DNA of 64,000 nucleotides. Origin: Streptococcus parasanguinis. Lineage in GTDB: Bacteria; Bacillota; Bacilli; Lactobacillales; Streptococcaceae. The position numbers and the translations under genes are program-made. Below the pieces are notes generated by a model that was given only the letters and a program-made list of their open reading frames with translations, searched no databases and was not told the DNA's origin. The stretch is from positions 186,001 to 250,000 of the forward strand of contig NZ_JAHDAC010000001.1 of the NCBI RefSeq assembly GCF_018499505.1, written 5' to 3'. Positions 43,952 through 53,618 of this stretch are shown in pieces (position 1 is the first letter of the stretch; each line of letters opens with the position of its first letter).

Positions 43952-44698
43952 ATGAATATTATAACGTCTAAATCCAATAATGTAATCAAAAATGCTAAAA
44001 AATTACATCAAAAAAAATACCGGACAGATTCTTATCTCATTGAAGGCTGGCATCTGTTTGAAGAGGCAGTAGAAAATCATGCGAAGATTCGGCAGGTCTT
44101 TGTTTTAGAAGCCTATTTAGACCGGGTAGAGGACATCCAAAAAGTCACTATCGTGACTCCGGAGATCTTAAGCCTCTTGGCAGATTCGAAGACTCCTCAA
44201 GGGATTGTCGCAGAGATTCTTCTAGAGCAGCCAGAGCTTCCGGATCAGCTACAAGGGCGATTCCTCTATTTGGAGGATGTACAGGATCCTGGCAATGTTG
44301 GGACTATGATTCGAACAGCAGATGCAGCAGGCTTTGATGGTGTCATGCTATCGAAAGCCTCCGCTGATCTATACAGTCTCAAGACCCTTCGATCCATGCA
44401 GGGCAGTCATTTCCATATTCCTATCTGGAAACTGGATCGAGAAGAACTATTGGAGCGAGCTGCACAATCTCATCTAGCAGTTCTCGCAACGACGCTTTCA
44501 GAAGCTTCCATTGACTATCGTCAGCTTTCTCAGACCGATCAGTTTATCCTGGTTATGGGCAATGAAGGAAATGGCATCAGCCAGGAAATGGCGGCACAAG
44601 CAGACCAGCTGGTTCATATTCCCATGCCAGGTCGGGCCGAGAGTTTGAATGTTGCAGTGGCAGCAGGAATTTTGATGTTTTCTTTAAGGAAATTTTGA
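43952..44698 (+). CDS. TrmH/SpoU-family RNA 2'-O-methyltransferase
   Basis: The 248-residue protein has an N-terminal substrate-binding domain (IITSKSNNVIKNAKKLHQKKYRTDSYLIEGWHLFEEA) and the knotted SPOUT domain with LYLEDVQDPGNVGTMIRTADAAGFDGVML (about residues 108-136), VMGNEGNGIS (about 208) and IPMPGRAESLNVAVAAGILM. It methylates a ribose in rRNA or tRNA; the site is unknown. Start chosen at 43952, the first in-frame codon after the -10 box. The mRNA appears leaderless. Confidence 0.9.
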   Translation: MNIITSKSNNVIKNAKKLHQKKYRTDSYLIEGWHLFEEAVENHAKIRQVFVLEAYLDRVEDIQKVTIVTPEILSLLADSKTPQGIVAEILLEQPELPDQLQGRFLYLEDVQDPGNVGTMIRTADAAGFDGVMLSKASADLYSLKTLRSMQGSHFHIPIWKLDREELLERAAQSHLAVLATTLSEASIDYRQLSQTDQFILVMGNEGNGISQEMAAQADQLVHIPMPGRAESLNVAVAAGILMFSLRKF

Positions 44699-44780
44699 GA
44701 AAAAGAAGTATACTTAACCTGCAAGAAGAAGTTGATGGAGATCTTTTTGGGAGAGCTTATCAACGAAAGGTGGTTATCTT

Positions 44781-45272
44781 ATGCAATATCATCGTGACAA
44801 AGAATACATGACCTATGTAGGCCATCTGATCCAGCATCCTAAGGTTCAAAAATTAGCCGACATTCCCCACCATATTCATTCCAATCGTTTGGAGCATTCC
44901 ATTCATGTTAGCTATACCAGTTATAAACTGGCTAAAAAATTTGGTTGGGATGCTAAAAGTACGGCTCGGGGTGGCCTCTTGCATGACCTCTTTTACTATG
45001 ATTGGCGCGAGACCAAGTTTACCAAGAGTCACGCCTGGATTCATCCCCGCATTGCCGTGAGAAATGCACGAAAGATCACAGATCTCAATGCCAAGGAAGA
45101 AGACATCATTATTAAACACATGTGGGGAGCTACCCTTGCTCCGCCTCGCTATAAAGAATCCTTCGTGGTGACCATGGTGGATAAATACTGGGCTGTTAAA
45201 GAAGCTTCAGAACCTTGGCGTAAAAAGATGGCCAAAAAGAGATTTTTTCATCGAAAAATGTTAAAATCGTAG
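44781..45272 (+). CDS. HD-domain phosphohydrolase
   Basis: The 163-residue protein has the HD motif set: SNRLEHSIHVSYTSYKLAKKFG (first His), LLHDLFYYDW (the HD pair), ITDLNAKEEDIIIKHMWG (downstream His) and MVDKYWAVKEA. It probably hydrolyses a phosphorylated small molecule; substrate not known. AAAGGTGG precedes the ATG. The Bax-inhibitor gene begins 28 bp after its stop. Confidence 0.87.
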   Translation: MQYHRDKEYMTYVGHLIQHPKVQKLADIPHHIHSNRLEHSIHVSYTSYKLAKKFGWDAKSTARGGLLHDLFYYDWRETKFTKSHAWIHPRIAVRNARKITDLNAKEEDIIIKHMWGATLAPPRYKESFVVTMVDKYWAVKEASEPWRKKMAKKRFFHRKMLKS

Positions 45273-45300
45273 TAGACAAATTTGAAAGGAACTTGTTTAT

Positions 45301-45987
45301 ATGTATAATGATTCAGTAATCCAAGAACAAAGTGGATTGAATGCTTTTTATAACAAAATCTATTCATTAGTAGGGATCGGTGTAGGGATTTCAGCCCTTG
45401 TGTCTGGCCTTATGATGACAGTCTTTCAAGATTTCTTCGTTCAAATCTTGACAACAGCACCAATGGTTTACTACGCAGCAGTCGTTGTAGAATTGATCTT
45501 GGTCTTTGTTGCCAGTGGGAAGGCTGTTAAAAATAGCCCGTCTGCTCTTCCGATCTTCTTGATCTACTCAGCTTTGAATGGCTTTACCTTGAGCTTTATC
45601 ATTGCTCGCTACATGCAAGCGACTGTCTATAAGGCTTTCTTGGTCAGTGCCTTGATGTTTATTGTCATGGGAGCTATCGGACGCGTCGTGAAAAAAGACC
45701 TTTCAGGTATGGGACGTGCTTTGATGGGAGTCTTGATCGGTGTGATCATCGCTTCTGTTGTGAACATGTTCTTAAGAAGTTCTGGAATGGATTATATCTT
45801 GAGTATTATCTCTGTCTTCCTCTTTGCAGGATTGACAGCTTGGGATAACCAAAAGATTCGCTATGTCTATGATCAAACAAATGGTCAACCTGCTACAGGC
45901 TGGGCAGTAGCGATGGCTTTGGAACTTTATCTTGACTTTATCAACCTCTTTATCAGCCTTCTTCGTATCTTCGGAAGAAACGACTAA
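45301..45987 (+). CDS. Bax inhibitor-1/YccA family membrane protein
   Basis: The 228-residue protein has seven hydrophobic segments and typical BI-1 pieces: [24 protein letters not shown] near the start, [10 protein letters not shown] (about 90) and a last-helix region [14 protein letters not shown] followed by [23 protein letters not shown]. Bacterial homologues are calcium-leak or protease-interacting membrane proteins. AAAGGAAC lies upstream of the ATG. A terminator follows closely. Confidence 0.92.
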   Translation: MYNDSVIQEQSGLNAFYNKIYSLVGIGVGISALVSGLMMTVFQDFFVQILTTAPMVYYAAVVVELILVFVASGKAVKNSPSALPIFLIYSALNGFTLSFIIARYMQATVYKAFLVSALMFIVMGAIGRVVKKDLSGMGRALMGVLIGVIIASVVNMFLRSSGMDYILSIISVFLFAGLTAWDNQKIRYVYDQTNGQPATGWAVAMALELYLDFINLFISLLRIFGRND

Positions 45988-46001
45988 TCAAAGAGCAATT
46001 G

Positions 46002-46029
46002 AGCTGGGGCAGTTGCCTCGGCTTTTTTT
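46002..46029 (+). terminator. Terminator after the BI-1 gene
   Basis: AGCTGGGGCA (46002-46011) pairs with TGCCTCGGCT (46014-46023), with wobbles, followed by T. Confidence 0.78.
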
Positions 46030-46082
46030 GTCTTCCGACTTGTGCTATACTAATAGTGACTAAAGTATAGAAATGAGCGCTT

Positions 46083-47333
46083 ATGAAAACACCTTTTGTA
46101 ACCCGTGAACAATTAGAAAGCCTGACCCAAGAATTTCCAACCCCTTTCCATCTCTATGATGAAGCAGGAATTCGTGAAACGGCTCGTGCCCTCCATCAAG
46201 CTTTTGCTTGGAATGAAGGATTTAAGGAATATTTTGCCATCAAGGCGACTCCTAATCCATCGATCCTAAAAATTTTGCAAGAAGAGGGCTGTGGTGTCGA
46301 CACTGCCAGCTATGTCGAATTGTTGATGGCGGATAAACTGGGCTTTAGTGGAAAAGAGATCATGTTTTCTTCTAACAATACGCCAGCTGATGAATTTGTC
46401 TATGCGAGAGAATTAGGGGCAACGATCAATCTGGACGCCTATGAAGACATTGCTTTCTTGAAGTCTGTGACCAGCATTCCCAAGGTCATTTCTTGTCGTT
46501 ATAATCCTGGTGGAGTTTTTGAACTGGGAACCGATATTATGGACAATCCTGAAGAAGCCAAGTTTGGAATGACCAAGGAGCAATTGATCCAAGCCTTTAT
46601 CGAGTTGAAAGAACTGGGTGTGGAAGAGTTTGGGATTCACGCCTTGTTAGCTTCTAATACAGTATCCAACGATTACTATCCAGAGTTGGCGCGTCAACTT
46701 TTTGAATTGGCAGTGGAAGTCGTCGAGAAAACAGGTGTTCACTTGGGTTTCATCAACCTCTCTGGTGGAGTTGGGGTCAATTACAAGCCAGAACAAGAAC
46801 CAAATGATATTGCCATTATTGGGGAAGGTGTGCATCGCGTTTTTGATGCGATTCTCAAACCGGCAGGACTTGGTCATGTGAAAATCTATACCGAGCTTGG
46901 TCGCTTTATGCTGGCTTCACACGGCCTCTTGGTAACTAGAGTAACGCATAAAAAGAAAACTTACCGGACTTATGTCGGGGTTGATGCTTCAGCTGTGAAC
47001 CTTCTTAGACCGGCTATGTACGGTGCTTATCACCATATTACCAATATGGATCGTCCAGAGGAACCGACTGAAATGGTCGATGTCGTGGGAAGTCTCTGTG
47101 AAAACAACGATAAATTTGCCAAACAACGAGAACTACCAGTGACGGAGATTGGAGATTTACTTGTGATCCATGACACCGGAGCCCATGGATTTTCAATGGG
47201 GTATCAGTACAATGCCAAGTTGCGTTCTGCAGAAGTTTTGCTTCAAGAAGATGGGCAGGCCCGTTTGATTCGTCGAGCAGAAAAACCAGAAGATTATCTT
47301 GCGACACTCTACGGCTTTGACATTGAAAAATAA
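46083..47333 (+). CDS. lysA: Diaminopimelate decarboxylase
   Basis: The 416-residue PLP enzyme of the fold-III decarboxylases has the PLP Lys in EYFAIKATPNPSIL (Lys about 55), the glycine-rich FINLSGGVGVNY (about 225), TELGRFMLASHGLLVTRV and the catalytic Cys segment VVGSLCENNDKFA (about 338). The length matches the streptococcal LysA, which makes lysine from meso-diaminopimelate; carboxynorspermidine decarboxylase is the near alternative. A TGTGCTATACT promoter lies about 35 bp upstream. Confidence 0.85.
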   Translation: MKTPFVTREQLESLTQEFPTPFHLYDEAGIRETARALHQAFAWNEGFKEYFAIKATPNPSILKILQEEGCGVDTASYVELLMADKLGFSGKEIMFSSNNTPADEFVYARELGATINLDAYEDIAFLKSVTSIPKVISCRYNPGGVFELGTDIMDNPEEAKFGMTKEQLIQAFIELKELGVEEFGIHALLASNTVSNDYYPELARQLFELAVEVVEKTGVHLGFINLSGGVGVNYKPEQEPNDIAIIGEGVHRVFDAILKPAGLGHVKIYTELGRFMLASHGLLVTRVTHKKKTYRTYVGVDASAVNLLRPAMYGAYHHITNMDRPEEPTEMVDVVGSLCENNDKFAKQRELPVTEIGDLLVIHDTGAHGFSMGYQYNAKLRSAEVLLQEDGQARLIRRAEKPEDYLATLYGFDIEK

Positions 47334-47388
47334 GCGATTGTCTGATATAATGATAGTTATGTAAAAATAATGGATCGGAGAAAATTTT

Positions 47389-47634
47389 ATGAATCTCTTT
47401 TTAGGAATTTTGTTGATTATTTTAGCTTTCTTTGGTGGGATGATTGCAGGAATGTTCTTGCTTCGTCGTCAATTTGAAAAAGAATTTGCATCAAACCCAC
47501 GTTTGAATGTTGAAGCAGTCCGTACACTTTTAGGTGCCAGCGGCCAACGTCCAAGCGAAGCAAAAGTTCAACAAGTCTATTGCCAAATTGTCAACCAACA
47601 AAAATCAGCAATGGCGAAAAACAATAAAAAATAA
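47389..47634 (+). CDS. YneF/UPF0154 family protein
   Basis: The 81-residue protein has one membrane helix ([23 protein letters not shown]), then [42 protein letters not shown], the standard UPF0154 pattern. It is a small conserved Firmicutes membrane protein of unknown role. A TATAAT (47346-47351) and GGAG before the ATG give it its own promoter and ribosome site. Confidence 0.92.
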   Translation: MNLFLGILLIILAFFGGMIAGMFLLRRQFEKEFASNPRLNVEAVRTLLGASGQRPSEAKVQQVYCQIVNQQKSAMAKNNKK

Positions 47635-47663
47635 GAGTGGGGCAATCTCACGATAATAAATGA

Positions 47664-47699
47664 GAGGGGCTTGGAGGAATTTCTTAGTCCCTCCTTTTG
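47664..47699 (+). terminator. Hairpin before racE, probable terminator
   Basis: GAGGGGCT (47664-47671) pairs with AGTCCCTC (47686-47693), one wobble, then CTTTT. It lies just before the racE ribosome site. Confidence 0.5.
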
Positions 47700-47711
47700 G
47701 AAGGAAGAGAT

Positions 47712-48506
47712 ATGGATAACCGACCGATTGGTTTTTTAGATTCTGGAGTAGGGGGACTGACTGTTGTCCGCGAATTGCTCCGTCAGCTTCCTCATGAAGA
47801 TGTCGTCTATGTTGGAGATTCAGCGCGTGCACCTTATGGTCCTAGACCAGCAGACCAAATTCGCGAGTATACTTGGCAGATGGTGAACTTCCTTCTGACC
47901 AAAAATGTCAAGATGATTGTCTTAGCCTGTAATACAGCGACGGCAGTTGTTTGGGAAGAAGTCAAGGAGAAACTTAATATTCCCGTTTTAGGAGTGATTT
48001 TACCCGGAGCTTCTGCAGCCATTAAATCGACGACCCATCAAAAAATTGGGGTCATTGGGACACCGATGACGGTTTCTTCTGGAATTTATAAGGAGAAGAT
48101 TCAAAGTCTGGCACCAGACATGGAAGTCAGCAGTTTAGCTTGTCCCAAGTTTGTTCCTTTAGTGGAATCAAACGAGTTGGCATCCAGTGTGACCAAAAAG
48201 GTGGTTTACGAAACCCTAAAACCACTAGTTGGAAAGGTTGATACCTTAGTCTTGGGATGCACCCATTATCCCCTTTTAAAACCGATCATTCAAAATGTGA
48301 TGGGACCGGATGTCAAATTGATTGATAGTGGGGCAGAGTGTGTTCGGGATATTTCCGTCTTATTAAACTATTTTGAGCTCAATAAGAGTCGGGAACTCTT
48401 AGAGCAGACCCACCGCTTTTATACCACTGCAAATGCCAATAGCTTTGCAGCGATTGCCGAAAAATGGCTAGAACGTTCAGTGAATGTGGAGCATGTAAAT
48501 TTATGA
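47712..48506 (+). CDS. racE: Glutamate racemase
   Basis: The 264-residue enzyme has [23 protein letters not shown] (Asp, about residue 11), [14 protein letters not shown], the first catalytic Cys in [11 protein letters not shown] (about 74) and the second in [11 protein letters not shown] (about 185). It makes D-glutamate for peptidoglycan. ATG 47712 follows GGAAGGAAGAGAT. It leads a closely packed row of genes; rdgB overlaps its end by 4 bp. Confidence 0.96.
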   Translation: MDNRPIGFLDSGVGGLTVVRELLRQLPHEDVVYVGDSARAPYGPRPADQIREYTWQMVNFLLTKNVKMIVLACNTATAVVWEEVKEKLNIPVLGVILPGASAAIKSTTHQKIGVIGTPMTVSSGIYKEKIQSLAPDMEVSSLACPKFVPLVESNELASSVTKKVVYETLKPLVGKVDTLVLGCTHYPLLKPIIQNVMGPDVKLIDSGAECVRDISVLLNYFELNKSRELLEQTHRFYTTANANSFAAIAEKWLERSVNVEHVNL

Positions 48507-49483
48507 GTGACAAACTATTTGAATACAAAGATCCCCAAGATTGGTATATTGCCCAATGGGGAGAAGATGCAGACTACAACCAATTTAGTCAAGTGCCTGC
48601 GGAAGCTTCCACTCTGTTAGATCAGCTGGAACTTCTCTTTGCCAAGGATTCTGAAGGATTCCCTCTCAATCTATCGGTGATGCGCTATGGTTCAGCCTTT
48701 CGTTTTCTGACATTTTTGATCGAAATTTTGAATGAAGTCAAGGGAAGAGCTTTTGAAATCGTACAGCGTCAAGGAGCCTTGCTCTTGGTTGAAAAAGGGA
48801 AATTGCTCTGTTTACATTTACCAAGTGATGGGGTGGATTTGGAAGCCTTCTTGGGTCAAGACAAGGTCAAAGATACGATTCTCATTGCGACTCGAAATGA
48901 GGGAAAAACCAAAGAATTCCGTAATATGTTTGAAAAGCTGGGCTTTGAAGTGGAAAATCTCAATCAATACCCAGAGCTTCCAGAAGTCGAAGAAACAGGT
49001 CTGACCTTTGAAGAGAATGCCCGCCTAAAAGCTGAAACCATTGCAGAGCTAACTGGGAAAACAGTCTTAGCCGATGATTCAGGTTTGAAGGTAGATATCT
49101 TGGGAGGCTTACCAGGAGTTTGGTCAGCTCGCTTTGCGGGAGTTGGTGCGACAGATGCGGAAAACAATGCGAAATTGTTGCACGAATTGGCCATGGTCTT
49201 TGACTTGAAAGATCGCTCAGCTCAGTTCCATACGACCTTGGTGGTTGCAAGACCAGGCAAGGAAAGCCTAGTGGTGGAAGCAGATTGGCCAGGATATATT
49301 AATTTTGAGCCCAAAGGGGAACACGGCTTTGGCTATGACCCTCTCTTCTTAGTTGGGGAAACGGACCGTGCTGCTGCTGAATTAACGCTAGAAGAAAAAA
49401 ATACACAATCACATCGTGCTTTAGCTGTTAAAAAGTTATTGGAGGTATTTCCATCATGGCAAAGCAAACAATCATCGTTATGA
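48503..49483 (+). CDS. rdgB: Non-canonical purine NTP pyrophosphatase with N-terminal extension
   Basis: Residues from about 126 form a complete RdgB/Ham1 enzyme ([72 protein letters not shown]) that removes ITP, XTP and dITP. The first 125 residues ([19 protein letters not shown]..., [14 protein letters not shown]) are an extra domain, giving 326 residues instead of about 195. ATG 48503 overlaps the racE stop. The next gene starts 28 bp inside its end. Confidence 0.92.
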   Translation: MSDKLFEYKDPQDWYIAQWGEDADYNQFSQVPAEASTLLDQLELLFAKDSEGFPLNLSVMRYGSAFRFLTFLIEILNEVKGRAFEIVQRQGALLLVEKGKLLCLHLPSDGVDLEAFLGQDKVKDTILIATRNEGKTKEFRNMFEKLGFEVENLNQYPELPEVEETGLTFEENARLKAETIAELTGKTVLADDSGLKVDILGGLPGVWSARFAGVGATDAENNAKLLHELAMVFDLKDRSAQFHTTLVVARPGKESLVVEADWPGYINFEPKGEHGFGYDPLFLVGETDRAAAELTLEEKNTQSHRALAVKKLLEVFPSWQSKQSSL

Positions 49484-49977
49484 GTGACTCGCATGGAGAC
49501 CGCTCCATTGTTGAAGCTATTAAAGAAAAATACCTAGACCAGGTCGATGGGATCTTTCACAATGGGGATTCTGAGCTAAAAAGTGACGATCCTGTCTGGG
49601 AAGGGATCCACGTTGTCCAAGGAAATATGGATTTTTATGATGGCTATCCGGAACGCTTGGTGACCCAACTAGGGCCAACACGGATCATCCAGACCCACGG
49701 ACATCTCTTCCAGATCAATTTTAGTTTTCAAAAATTGGATCTGTGGGCTCAAGAGGAAGAAGCAGATATCTGTCTTTACGGCCACCTTCATATCCCTGAT
49801 GCTTGGAAGGAAGGAAGAACCCTCTTTGTGAATCCTGGATCTGTTAGCCAACCTCGTGGTTTGATTCGAGAGTGTTTGTATGCCAAGATAGAGATTACCG
49901 ATTCGAACTTCAAGGTAGAGTATTATACGCGAGATCATGAGTTGTACCCTGAATTGACAAAGGAGTTTAGCAGATGA
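49456..49977 (+). CDS. YfcE/MJ0936-family metallophosphoesterase
   Basis: The 173-residue phosphodiesterase shows the metal motifs in order: IVMSDSHGD (about residue 8), FHNGDSE (about 35), VQGNMDF (about 54), IQTHGHLF (about 76) and LYGHLHIP (about 104). YfcE-type enzymes cleave phosphodiesters; the natural substrate is uncertain. It overlaps rdgB by 28 bp and the CBS gene by 4 bp, so the row is translationally coupled. Confidence 0.9.
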   Translation: MAKQTIIVMSDSHGDRSIVEAIKEKYLDQVDGIFHNGDSELKSDDPVWEGIHVVQGNMDFYDGYPERLVTQLGPTRIIQTHGHLFQINFSFQKLDLWAQEEEADICLYGHLHIPDAWKEGRTLFVNPGSVSQPRGLIRECLYAKIEITDSNFKVEYYTRDHELYPELTKEFSR

Positions 49978-50435
49978 TAGCAAAGGAATTTGAACGTTTC
50001 TTGCTGGCGCAGGAAGAGACGTTTTTAACTCCTGCCAAAAATTTAGCGGTCTTGATTGATACCCACAATGTAGACCATGCGGTCTTGCTGTTGAGCCAGA
50101 TTAGCTATAGTCGCATCCCGGTAGTGACGGATGAACGCAAGTTTGTGGGAACGATCTCTCTAACGGATATTTTATCTTATCAATTGAAACACGAGATTCC
50201 TGAGGAGACTTTTGCTTCGATGGATATCGTAGACGTTGCAAAGAAGGAGGTCGGGGTCATCGGCTTAGACTTCAATTTGACAGAAGTCCTTCACAAGTTG
50301 GTGGATGACTCCTTCTTATCAGTGGTGGATGAAGAAGGTTATTTCCAGGGGATTATTACGCGGAAATCGATTCTCAAGGCCATCAATTCGCTAATGCATA
50401 ATTTTTCAAATGAATACGAGATGATTCCAAAATGA
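49974..50435 (+). CDS. cbpB: CBS-domain protein CbpB-like
   Basis: The 153-residue protein is a pair of CBS repeats (about 14-80 and 80-145): LTPAKNLAVLIDTHNVDHAVLLLSQISYSRIPVVTDERKFVGTISLTDIL is the first. In streptococci and relatives CbpB (DarB) binds c-di-AMP and, when free, stimulates the stringent synthase Rel. It overlaps neighbours on both sides by 4 bp. The potassium-uptake genes trkHA, another c-di-AMP-linked system, lie 3 kb downstream. Confidence 0.85.
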   Translation: MIAKEFERFLLAQEETFLTPAKNLAVLIDTHNVDHAVLLLSQISYSRIPVVTDERKFVGTISLTDILSYQLKHEIPEETFASMDIVDVAKKEVGVIGLDFNLTEVLHKLVDDSFLSVVDEEGYFQGIITRKSILKAINSLMHNFSNEYEMIPK

Positions 50436-51163
50436 AAGAATTTATTGCAAGTTTTATTGATCAAAAAGAACTAAGTGAAAATTCTCAGTCAGCCTATTTC
50501 TATGATTTGGACCAATTTATTGAATCAATTCATGGAAAAGTGACGCCGACGAATTTGAGAATTTACCAAGCTTCGATTAAAGATTTTAAACCGGCGGTTC
50601 AAAAACGAAAATTATCCGCCGTTAACCAATTTTTATATTATTTGTATCAAGAACGCTTTATTTCTGAATACCATCGTTTGGTCTTGCCTAAAATTCAACC
50701 GGCCAAGACCCATGATCGTGAATTGTTGGATCTGACCCATTTTTGGGAAGAATCAACCAATCCACAGGGACGCTTGATGGCCTTATTGATTCTGGAGATG
50801 GGCTTATTGCCAAGTGAGATCCTCCAAGTCAAGGTCGAAGATATTCAGCTGGATTTTCATGTCATTCGAGTGGGCAAAGATGGCCAAAAACGGGTTTTAA
50901 AAGTTCCAGAGCCTTTACTGGATGAGTTGCAACTCTTCCTCGATGGTGTCTATCTCTTTGATAATAAAGGAAAATCTTACTCCCGTCAGTGGGGTTTCCG
51001 ACAATTAGAAGCCTTCTTGATCGAAAAAGGCAATCAAGACCTTTCGGCACAATCGATTCGTGAACAATATATTTTGAAACAACGAGAACTTGGTGTGGAT
51101 CTCTTTAGTATTGCGCGTGAATTGGGCCTAAAAACCATGGTGACATTAGAAAAATATAAATAA
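50432..51163 (+). CDS. XerD-like protein with incomplete recombinase active site
   Basis: The 243-residue protein has the tyrosine-recombinase layout (SAM-like core-binding half, then a catalytic half), and a Tyr two residues from its end (LEKYK). But the first catalytic Arg position reads MGLLPSEI where active enzymes have GLRxSE, and the HxxR box reads QSIREQ, so the usual His is missing. It is the streptococcal XerD-like protein; the chromosome-dimer enzyme of this genus is XerS. Sitting next to scpA it may serve chromosome segregation. Probably not a normal recombinase. Confidence 0.87.
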   Translation: MKEFIASFIDQKELSENSQSAYFYDLDQFIESIHGKVTPTNLRIYQASIKDFKPAVQKRKLSAVNQFLYYLYQERFISEYHRLVLPKIQPAKTHDRELLDLTHFWEESTNPQGRLMALLILEMGLLPSEILQVKVEDIQLDFHVIRVGKDGQKRVLKVPEPLLDELQLFLDGVYLFDNKGKSYSRQWGFRQLEAFLIEKGNQDLSAQSIREQYILKQRELGVDLFSIARELGLKTMVTLEKYK

Positions 51164-51882
51164 TGGATATTAAAATTAAAGATTTTGAAGGGCCTTTGGA
51201 CCTCTTGCTCCACTTGGTCTCTAAATACCAGATGGATATCTATGAGGTCCCCTTGATTGAGGTGATCGAACAGTATCTGACTTATCTGGCGACTCTCCAG
51301 GCGATAAAACTAGAGGTAGCAGGGGAATACATGCTGATGGCTAGTCAACTAACCCTGATCAAGAGTCGAAGACTTCTTCCTAAGGTCGCAGAGGAGATGG
51401 ATGAAGCAGAAGATCTCGAGCAGGATCTCCTTTCTCAATTGGAAGAGTACCGTACTTACAAGCAATTAGGAGAGTTGATAGCCTCACAGCACGAGGAGCG
51501 CGCCCTCTATTATTCAAAACCAAAGATGGAATTGGTCTATGACGATACCGAATTACTTCATGATCGCACAACGGTGGATCTCTTCTTGGCTTTCTCAAAA
51601 TTATTGACCAAGAAAAAAGAAGAATTCCGCCAGAACCATACAACCATTGTAAAGGATGAATACAAGATTGAGGATCTGATGGACCAGCTGCGTCACCGAT
51701 TCCACGATCGTTCACAAGTTCTCTTGCAGGACTTGTTTCTAGAAGTAGCGGATCTCCAAGAGGTCATTACCCTATTTCTTGCAACCCTTGAATTAATCAA
51801 GATTCAAGAGGTCACAGTGGTACAGGATAGGGCTTTTGGAGAAATTTACTTAAATAGGATTGAACATGAGCAAATTAGCTGA
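51163..51882 (+). CDS. scpA: Segregation and condensation protein A
   Basis: The 239-residue kleisin starts [31 protein letters not shown], the ScpA signature, has an acidic middle ([21 protein letters not shown]) and a C-terminal winged helix that binds the SMC ATPase head. It shares its first base with the last of the xerD-like gene and overlaps scpB by 17 bp. With ScpB and SMC it folds the chromosome. Confidence 0.95.
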   Translation: MDIKIKDFEGPLDLLLHLVSKYQMDIYEVPLIEVIEQYLTYLATLQAIKLEVAGEYMLMASQLTLIKSRRLLPKVAEEMDEAEDLEQDLLSQLEEYRTYKQLGELIASQHEERALYYSKPKMELVYDDTELLHDRTTVDLFLAFSKLLTKKKEEFRQNHTTIVKDEYKIEDLMDQLRHRFHDRSQVLLQDLFLEVADLQEVITLFLATLELIKIQEVTVVQDRAFGEIYLNRIEHEQIS

Positions 51883-52435
51883 AATTGAAGCACTCTTATT
51901 TGTAGCGGGTGAAGAAGGAATTACTGCCAGACAAATCGCAGATCTTCTCTCTTTACCCCCAACAGGTGTGGTGCAAAGTTTAGAAAAATTGGCCCAAAAA
52001 TACCAGGAGGATACAGATACCAGTCTGTGTTTGATGGCGACAGCTTCCCGTTATAAATTGGTGACAAAGGCAGACTATGCTTCGGTTTTACGAGACTATT
52101 CTAGAACGCCCATGAACCAAAGTTTGTCTCGGGCTGCCCTTGAAACCTTGTCAATCATTGCTTATAAGCAACCGATCACCCGCGTGGAGGTCGATGATAT
52201 TCGAGGCGTCAATTCCAGTGGTGCCATTACCAAATTACTATCATTTGATCTGATCCGCGAAGATGGAAAAAAAGAAGTCCTCGGGCGTCCTAATTTGTAT
52301 GTCACGACGGAGTATTTTTTGGATTATATGGGGATCAATCATTTGGATGAATTGCCAAAGGTTGAGGAAGTGGACATCGATCCAGAAGAAGGTCAATTAT
52401 TTTCAGAGAGAACAGAGGAACTAGATGAGAATTAA
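51866..52435 (+). CDS. scpB: Segregation and condensation protein B
   Basis: The 189-residue protein has the two winged-helix domains of Scp[25 protein letters not shown] at the start and [39 protein letters not shown] (about 90-129). It dimerises and binds ScpA. ATG 51866 is preferred (TAGGATTG before it). It overlaps rluB by 11 bp. Confidence 0.95.
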   Translation: MSKLAEIEALLFVAGEEGITARQIADLLSLPPTGVVQSLEKLAQKYQEDTDTSLCLMATASRYKLVTKADYASVLRDYSRTPMNQSLSRAALETLSIIAYKQPITRVEVDDIRGVNSSGAITKLLSFDLIREDGKKEVLGRPNLYVTTEYFLDYMGINHLDELPKVEEVDIDPEEGQLFSERTEELDEN

Positions 52436-53156
52436 CAAATATATTGCCCATGCAGGCGTGGCTAGTCGTCGCAAGGCTGAAGAACTGATCAAGCAAGGCC
52501 TGGTGACGGTCAATGGCCAAGTTGTGCGTGAATTAGCGACCATCATTAAAACCGGTGATCAGGTTGAAGTAGAAGGGACTCCAATCTATAATGAAGAAAA
52601 GGTCTACTATCTTTTAAATAAGCCACGTGGCGTCATCTCTAGTGTATCGGATGATAAAGGCCGGACAACAGTCGTTGACCTTTTATCTCAAGTACCAGAG
52701 CGCATCTACCCAGTGGGACGTTTGGACTGGGATACATCTGGTGTCTTGATTTTGACCAATGATGGCGATTTTACAGATGAGATGATTCACCCGCGAAATG
52801 AAATTGATAAGGTCTATGTAGCGCGTGTCAAAGGGATTGCCAATAAGGAAAACTTGCGTCCCTTGACGCGGGGTGTGACCATTGATGGGAAGAAAACCAA
52901 GCCAGCGACTTACGAGATTTTAAAAGTCGATGTTGAAAAGAACCGTTCAGTGGTTCAGTTGACCATTCATGAAGGGCGTAACCACCAGGTTAAAAAGATG
53001 TTTGAAGCTGTGGGACTTTTAGTGGATAAACTTTCACGGACCCAATTTGGGAATTTGGACGTCACAGGACTACGTCCGGGTGAATACCGTCGCTTGAACA
53101 AAAAAGAAATCAGCCAGTTGCACAATCTAGCAGTGACTAAATCTAAAAAAGCATGA
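52425..53156 (+). CDS. rluB: 23S rRNA pseudouridine synthase
   Basis: The 243-residue protein has an S4 RNA-binding domain ([25 protein letters not shown]) and a pseudouridine synthase domain with the catalytic Asp in [20 protein letters not shown] (about residue 104) and [14 protein letters not shown]. It modifies 23S rRNA (U2605 in E. coli). It overlaps scpB at the front and yidD at the back. Confidence 0.95.
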   Translation: MRINKYIAHAGVASRRKAEELIKQGLVTVNGQVVRELATIIKTGDQVEVEGTPIYNEEKVYYLLNKPRGVISSVSDDKGRTTVVDLLSQVPERIYPVGRLDWDTSGVLILTNDGDFTDEMIHPRNEIDKVYVARVKGIANKENLRPLTRGVTIDGKKTKPATYEILKVDVEKNRSVVQLTIHEGRNHQVKKMFEAVGLLVDKLSRTQFGNLDVTGLRPGEYRRLNKKEISQLHNLAVTKSKKA

Positions 53157-53395
53157 AAACAATCCTGATTGCGCTGGTCAGAGGCTATCAAAAATGGATC
53201 TCTCCCCTATTTCCGCCTTCTTGTCGCTTTCAACCGACCTGTTCCAATTATATGATCCAAGCGATTGAACGTTTTGGTGTGAAAGGTGTCTTGATGGGGA
53301 TTGCAAGGATCTTACGATGCCATCCTGGAAGCCAAGCGGGGCCAGATCCCTTGCCAGACCACTTTAGTCTGAAGCGAAATGAAGAATCAAAATAG
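53153..53395 (+). CDS. yidD: Membrane protein insertion efficiency factor
   Basis: The 80-residue protein shows the YidD pattern [47 protein letters not shown], with conserved Cys residues and an amphipathic head. It helps YidC insert membrane proteins. It overlaps rluB by 4 bp and is the last gene of the racE row; the 175-bp repeat copy B begins 23 bp after it. Confidence 0.95.
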   Translation: MKTILIALVRGYQKWISPLFPPSCRFQPTCSNYMIQAIERFGVKGVLMGIARILRCHPGSQAGPDPLPDHFSLKRNEESK

Positions 53396-53418
53396 GATGA
53401 TCGCAAATAAACAGAAAC

Positions 53419-53593
53419 GAGGCTGGGACAAAAGTCCTAGCCTCTCAATTATTTTTGGATTGTCGAGCAAGACGCAGTGGTTGAGTGGGCTCTACTACGC
53501 TGATTTCATCAGCTTTTACAGCCCTACTCAACTGTGCGGAGGTGGGACAACGAAATCGAATTCTAACGAATTACCGATTTCTGTCCCACTCTC
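53419..53593 (+). repeat. 175-bp structured intergenic repeat, copy B
   Basis: Full-length copy, four substitutions from each of the other two by my count. It contains three hairpin units (53419-53444, a middle one around GCTGAT/ATCAGC at about 53500-53515, and GTGGGACA/TGTCCCAC at about 53543-53590). It fills the space between converging yidD and trkH. No real coding frame crosses it. Confidence 0.92.
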
Positions 53594-53618
53594 GTTGATT
53601 TTGTACTAGAGTTGTCTA

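Noticed and set aside
53379..53609. 76-codon frame after yidD
   Set aside because: It lies almost wholly within repeat copy B; the other copies do not keep an equivalent protein.
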